Shown here: positions 7,391-9,591 of the stretch, piece by piece
How the letters are laid out: every line of letters begins with the position of its first letter
Numbering within the stretch: position 1 is the first letter of the stretch
Source: an uncultured Ruminiclostridium sp.
GTDB lineage: Bacteria; Bacillota; Clostridia; Oscillospirales; Ruminococcaceae
DNA: 9,591 bases
NCBI GenBank assembly: GCA_934462775.1
Contig: CAKSIR010000096.1
Span: forward strand, 1 to 9,591
Direction: 5' to 3'
The notes under the pieces: generated by a model
What the model was told of the DNA's origin: nothing
Database searches by the model: none
The model's input: the letters and a program-made list of their open reading frames with translations, nothing else
Position numbers and translations under genes: made by a program

Positions 7391-7429
7391 TGTAAAGTCA
7401 CAATGGGGTTAATGTAAAATTTGTGTAAA
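7391..7429 (-). promoter_or_regulatory. Putative Pho box: phased TTTACA direct repeats
   Basis: Read on the minus strand, TTTACA occurs at 7424-7429, 7413-7418 and 7391-7396. Starts are 11 and 22 bp apart, so all three lie on the same helical face. The known B. subtilis PhoP site is a direct repeat of TT(A/T/C)A(C/T)A with about 5-bp spacers, that is an 11-bp period; these copies match it exactly. With a -10 at TATGTT (7381-7386), they would cover about -17 to -55, the position used by PhoP-activated promoters, and the -35 there is poor, as expected for an activated promoter. The operon encodes a PhoP-like regulator, so autoregulation is likely. Confidence 0.65.
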
Positions 7430-7477
7430 ATTTGAAAAGGCGGATTTAATCGGCAATTCTATGGTTTTGCGGCGTAT

Positions 7478-7504
7478 TGTAAAATGTTGTGTAAAGAATG
7501 TAAA
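7478..7504 (-). promoter_or_regulatory. Second cluster of three TTTACA motifs
   Basis: Three further TTTACA motifs on the minus strand (TGTAAA on plus at 7478, 7490 and 7499) lie just downstream of the holin stop codon. Spacings are 12 and 9 bp, so they are not in perfect helical phase. They could be weaker or distal regulator sites for the cotransporter operon, or chance in an AT-rich gap. Confidence 0.3.
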
Positions 7505-7508
7505 GCGT

Positions 7509-7901
7509 CTATTCGTCTTTGTTTTTCAGCTGCTCCAATATTCTTGTCAAGGATTTCGGAACGGGAAGTCCAAGCTTTGCGCCGTTTTCGAGCAGCGAAA
7601 TCCCCTCGTTGGCAAGAAATACAAAGATTACGGCAGTTCTGAGAGTAGATCCGCTGCCGATAATCTGCACGTCGATTATGTTGCCAAGGGCGACAATCGA
7701 CAGCAGAAGAACCTTTTTGCATATTCCCCTGAAGCCTACCGAGCTTGACAGCTCCTTGCAGAAAGCGGCGGCAATTACTCCGCTGATGTAATCCAGCACC
7801 ACAAAGGCAATCAGCGCGTAGAACATTCCGTCAATAGGTCCGAACAGGAACCCGATCATTGCGCCGAGAAGGGCTGCAACCGTATCGCATACATTTTTCA
7901 T
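7509..7901 (-). CDS. Phage holin-family protein (TcdE/Cph1 type)
   Basis: This 130-residue membrane protein matches the holin family typified by clostridial TcdE and phage holins (Pfam Phage_holin_4_1). Signs are the three to four hydrophobic helices (about 6-21, 25-46, 63-80 and 86-98), the motif VVLDYISGVIAA (34-45), LSSSVGFRGICKK (51-63), and the conserved tail NEGISLLENGAKLGLPVPKSL (98-118 in outline). Holins of this type form membrane pores for endolysin or toxin release. Start chosen: ATG at 7901, preceded by GGAGG at 7910-7914; an in-frame GTG at 7934 is less likely. It stands alone: no endolysin, phage structural gene or toxin lies within the window. It is on the same strand as the phosphate operon, 176 bp upstream, with no clear terminator between, so read-through is possible. 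A housekeeping or domesticated role is unknown. Confidence 0.88.
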   Translation of the reverse strand: MKNVCDTVAALLGAMIGFLFGPIDGMFYALIAFVVLDYISGVIAAAFCKELSSSVGFRGICKKVLLLSIVALGNIIDVQIIGSGSTLRTAVIFVFLANEGISLLENGAKLGLPVPKSLTRILEQLKNKDE

Positions 7902-7932
7902 TTTGTTTTCCTCCGTAAAATTAAATATAGAC

Positions 7933-7942
7933 ACTGCGCAGT
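7933..7942. promoter_or_regulatory. Perfect 10-bp palindrome upstream of the holin gene
   Basis: ACTGCGCAGT is fully self-complementary and lies 32-41 bases before the holin start codon, downstream of an AT-rich stretch (TTTATATAAG on the minus strand) that may hold the holin -10. It could be an operator, but a 10-bp palindrome can occur by chance and no matching repressor is evident. Confidence 0.25.
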
Positions 7943-7993
7943 ATCCTTATATAAATTTAGCACGGAGATAAAGCGCAAAACAATGAAAAGCCC

Positions 7994-8022
7994 TTGCAAA
8001 CGGCTGCCTAATAATGTATAAT
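7994..8022 (+). promoter_or_regulatory. Sigma-A promoter of trmB
   Basis: TTGCAA (7994-7999), exactly 17 bases, TATAAT (8017-8022). Transcription would start near 8029, leaving about 34 bases of leader with AAAGGA at 8047-8052. The 161-bp gap between the holin and trmB start codons must hold both divergent promoters. Confidence 0.75.
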
Positions 8023-8062
8023 ATCAAAATAGAATCTGTTTTCAGAAAAGGAAAATTTAAAT

Positions 8063-8749
8063 ATGAGAATGAGAAAAAAGAAATATCTCGATGAAAGGCT
8101 GGCTGCCTGCGAAAGCGTTTCGCTGGGCTGGCTTCAGGATTACGCGTCGGAAATGAGAGGAGAAAACGCTCCGAAAATTCTTAATACAATGGAGGTTTTC
8201 GGTAACAATAATCCTGTTCATCTTGAAATCGGCTGCGGCAAGGGACAGTTTGCAGACGAAATCGCAAGAAGAAATCCCGATATTAACTTTATTGCAATTG
8301 AGCAAAACGCAAACGTAATTGTTTCGGCAATGGAGCGTACGCTGAAAAACGGAACTCCAAATCTGCGCTATCTGATGGGCATGGCGGAATATCTGGAAAA
8401 AATGTTTCCGCCGAGGTCCGTTGAAAAAATTTATCTCAATTTCAGCTGCCCGTTTCCGAAAGGAACATACGCAAAGCATCGCCTTACTCATAAGGTTTTT
8501 CTTGATATTTACAAGAATATTCTTGTTGACGACGGTGTTGTCGTTCAGAAAACCGACAACAAAATGCTGTTTGAATTTTCTCTCGACAGCTTTTCGGAAA
8601 ACGGTTTCATGCTGAAAAACGTAAGCCTTGATTTACATAACAGCAAAATTGAGGGAAATATTATTACCGAGTACGAAGAAAAATTCTCGTCGCAGGGATT
8701 TCCAATCTACTATGTTGAGGCGGTCAACAAAAAGTGGGGAGATAAATAA
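8063..8749 (+). CDS. trmB: tRNA (guanine-N7-)-methyltransferase, divergent active site
   Basis: This 228-residue cytoplasmic enzyme is a class I SAM-dependent methyltransferase of the TrmB family, which makes m7G at position 46 of tRNA. Evidence: the basic N-terminus MRMRKKK, SAM motif LEIGCGKGQF (54-63), acidic ribose-binding residue in IAIE (Glu80), the family region NFSCPFPKGTYAKHRLTH (126-143), and ITEYEEKF (201-208), matching the conserved T-x-x-E near the C-terminus. Two oddities: the catalytic-region aspartate in the usual SDPWPK/CDPWP motif is Cys129 here with Phe131 instead of Trp, and the usual G-D-A motif after strand 4 reads GMA (106-108). It may belong to a divergent clade or have altered activity. 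Start ATG has AAAGGA ten bases upstream; an in-frame ATG two codons later is possible. The gene seems monocistronic with its own promoter. Confidence 0.9.
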   Translation: MRMRKKKYLDERLAACESVSLGWLQDYASEMRGENAPKILNTMEVFGNNNPVHLEIGCGKGQFADEIARRNPDINFIAIEQNANVIVSAMERTLKNGTPNLRYLMGMAEYLEKMFPPRSVEKIYLNFSCPFPKGTYAKHRLTHKVFLDIYKNILVDDGVVVQKTDNKMLFEFSLDSFSENGFMLKNVSLDLHNSKIEGNIITEYEEKFSSQGFPIYYVEAVNKKWGDK

Positions 8750-8767
8750 TTTTATTTTCAAAACCGC

Positions 8768-8796
8768 TTTACTTTAACGCTAAAATGTATTATAAT
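8768..8796 (+). promoter_or_regulatory. Sigma-A promoter of the terminal acidic-protein gene
   Basis: TTTACT (8768-8773), 17-base spacer, TATAAT (8791-8796). It begins 18 bases after the trmB stop codon, and gives a leader of about 27 bases that carries GGAAAGGA at 8815-8822. No terminator hairpin was seen between trmB and this promoter, so read-through from trmB may add to expression. Confidence 0.65.
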
Positions 8797-8829
8797 TATT
8801 GTATAAATCTTCTTGGAAAGGAATTCGTT

Positions 8830-9504
8830 ATGAATAAATTAGTGGCAGTTTTAGGCATTGCAGCTCTTTCCGGACTTGGCTACTGCGTTGGCAAGCAGCT
8901 TGTAAAAAAGAGCGAGGAAAAGAGCGGCATTTATGTAAAGACAAAGGAATCAAACGACAGCAAGTTCCATAAGGCGAGTATGTTTGCGGTCGGCGCTATC
9001 AAGACAGGTGCGGATAAGGTTGCCGAGGGCATCAATGATATAATGAACAAGGATATGGTTAAGAAAGGCGAGGACACTGTCGAGCAGGCTAAGGAAACTA
9101 CCGAAACAGTGAAGGACAACGTTAAAAAGGAAATTGAAAACCTGAAAAACATGGTTGTTTCCATTAACGTAACTCCGGGCGAAGCTCAGGCAGAGGATTT
9201 TGAGGCAGCCACTTCCGCTGAGCCTGAAAGCGACAGCGCTCCCGAAAAAGAGGAAGCAGGCGAATCTTCCGCTGCTGATGAAGAAAAGGCAGCTGCTGAC
9301 GCAAGCGATTACGATTTTACGGTAAGCGGTGAAAAAAGCTCCGTCCCTGATTTTTCTGCCGAGAAGTCAGACCCAATCGGTAATTTCGGCGCAGCATCAA
9401 CCGCAGGCTTCAACGCAACCACCGAACCCGAAGAGGATATTTCCGACTTTGAGGACGAGGACGACATATCGGGTTCATCTCCATCTCCTTATGAATCGCT
9501 TTAA
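8830..9504 (+). CDS. Small anchored protein with coiled-coil and acidic tail, unknown function
   Basis: I do not recognise this 224-residue protein. The ATG at 8830 is chosen for its strong GGAAAGGA site seven bases upstream; an upstream in-frame start at 8785 would overlap the promoter. Residues 4-24 form a small-residue-rich hydrophobic helix (VAVLGIAALSGLGYCVGKQL) followed by basic KK, so the protein is probably membrane-anchored, or has an uncleaved signal. Residues about 62-108 are charged with heptad-like spacing (VEQAKETTETVKDNVKKEIE), likely a helix or coiled coil, similar in style to YtxH-like stress proteins. Residues 117-224 are low-complexity, rich in Glu, Asp, Ala and Ser, and probably disordered. 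Its stop is 11 bases before the right-hand inverted repeat. Function is open. Confidence 0.75.
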   Translation: MNKLVAVLGIAALSGLGYCVGKQLVKKSEEKSGIYVKTKESNDSKFHKASMFAVGAIKTGADKVAEGINDIMNKDMVKKGEDTVEQAKETTETVKDNVKKEIENLKNMVVSINVTPGEAQAEDFEAATSAEPESDSAPEKEEAGESSAADEEKAAADASDYDFTVSGEKSSVPDFSAEKSDPIGNFGAASTAGFNATTEPEEDISDFEDEDDISGSSPSPYESL

Positions 9505-9515
9505 TCTTGAATAAC

Positions 9516-9586
9516 GAAAAAGTCAAATATAAAGTTTAGGTCAAGCCTTTTCAAAGGCTTGCAGGTTCTTAGGGCAGCGCCCTAAG
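9516..9586. repeat. Right copy of the inverted repeat with two stem-loops
   Basis: Positions 9516-9582 are the inverted copy of 1-67 (one mismatch). Two hairpins are complete here: CAAGCCTTT (9542-9550) with AAAGGCTTG (9553-9561), and CTTAGGGC (9568-9575) with GCCCTAAG (9579-9586) around AGC. The second hairpin shows that the element extends to at least 9586, past the part matched at the left edge of the window. It starts 11 bases after the last gene and may act as that gene's 3' end, though no T-tract follows. Confidence 0.9.
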
Positions 9587-9591
9587 TCGCT

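Noticed and set aside
7333..7508. Riboswitch or structured leader before the cotransporter
   Set aside because: No strong stem-loops were seen; the gap is better explained by direct TTTACA repeats and promoter elements.
7509..7901. Start of a prophage region
   Set aside because: Only the holin is phage-like; neighbours are a phosphate operon and a tRNA methyltransferase.
8057..8491. Minus-strand open frame opposite trmB
   Set aside because: The plus strand carries the SAM-binding and TrmB signatures; the antisense product is Cys/His-rich without recognisable motifs.
8750..8767. Terminator after trmB
   Set aside because: The short gap is T-rich but contains no stem-loop.
1..9591. Composite transposon or genomic island bounded by the inverted repeats
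   Set aside because: No transposase, integrase or target-site duplication is visible, and the genes inside are ordinary chromosomal functions with uniform style.

Overview
The window looks like chromosomal DNA from a low-to-moderate GC anaerobic Firmicute, most likely a gut or rumen clostridium of the Ruminococcus/Oscillospiraceae type. Reasons are the AGGAGG-like ribosome binding sites, TATAAT-type sigma-A promoters, a TcdE-like holin, a PhoP/PhoR-type two-component pair and the overall protein style. Species cannot be fixed from the sequence alone. No rRNA, tRNA, CRISPR array, transposase or recombinase was found.

Layout from left to right: (1) one copy of a 67-bp repeat containing a stem-loop; (2) a minus-strand flavodoxin-fold NAD(P)H/FMN oxidoreductase with a four-cysteine iron-sulfur type motif; (3) a divergent plus-strand gene for an 849-residue single-pass membrane protein with two aspartate-rich tracts that each run into an EF-hand-like loop; (4) a terminator shared by convergent genes; (5) a minus-strand phosphate module, Na+/phosphate cotransporter with fused PhoU domain, then OmpR-type response regulator, then PhoR-type histidine kinase, preceded by phased TTTACA direct repeats that look like Pho boxes; (6) a minus-strand orphan holin gene; (7) a plus-strand tRNA m7G46 methyltransferase gene (trmB) lacking two normally conserved aspartates; (8) a plus-strand gene for a small anchored acidic protein of unknown function; (9) an inverted copy of the same 67-bp repeat.

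The clearest functional unit is the phosphate module. Three genes lie head to tail with gaps of 18 and 9 bases. The upstream repeats TTTACA, TTTACA and TTTACA sit on an 11-bp helical register (starts 11 and 22 bp apart), matching the known binding pattern of PhoP in Bacillus. This suggests an autoregulated operon in which the regulator controls its own transporter. The other genes appear to be independent units with their own promoters.

The most notable oddities are the inverted repeat pair at the two ends, the phased Pho-box array, the TrmB active-site substitutions (Asp to Cys and Asp to Met), and the repeated Asp-tract plus DNGS-type loop in the large surface protein. None by itself demonstrates a new system, and no defence or mobile system is evident.
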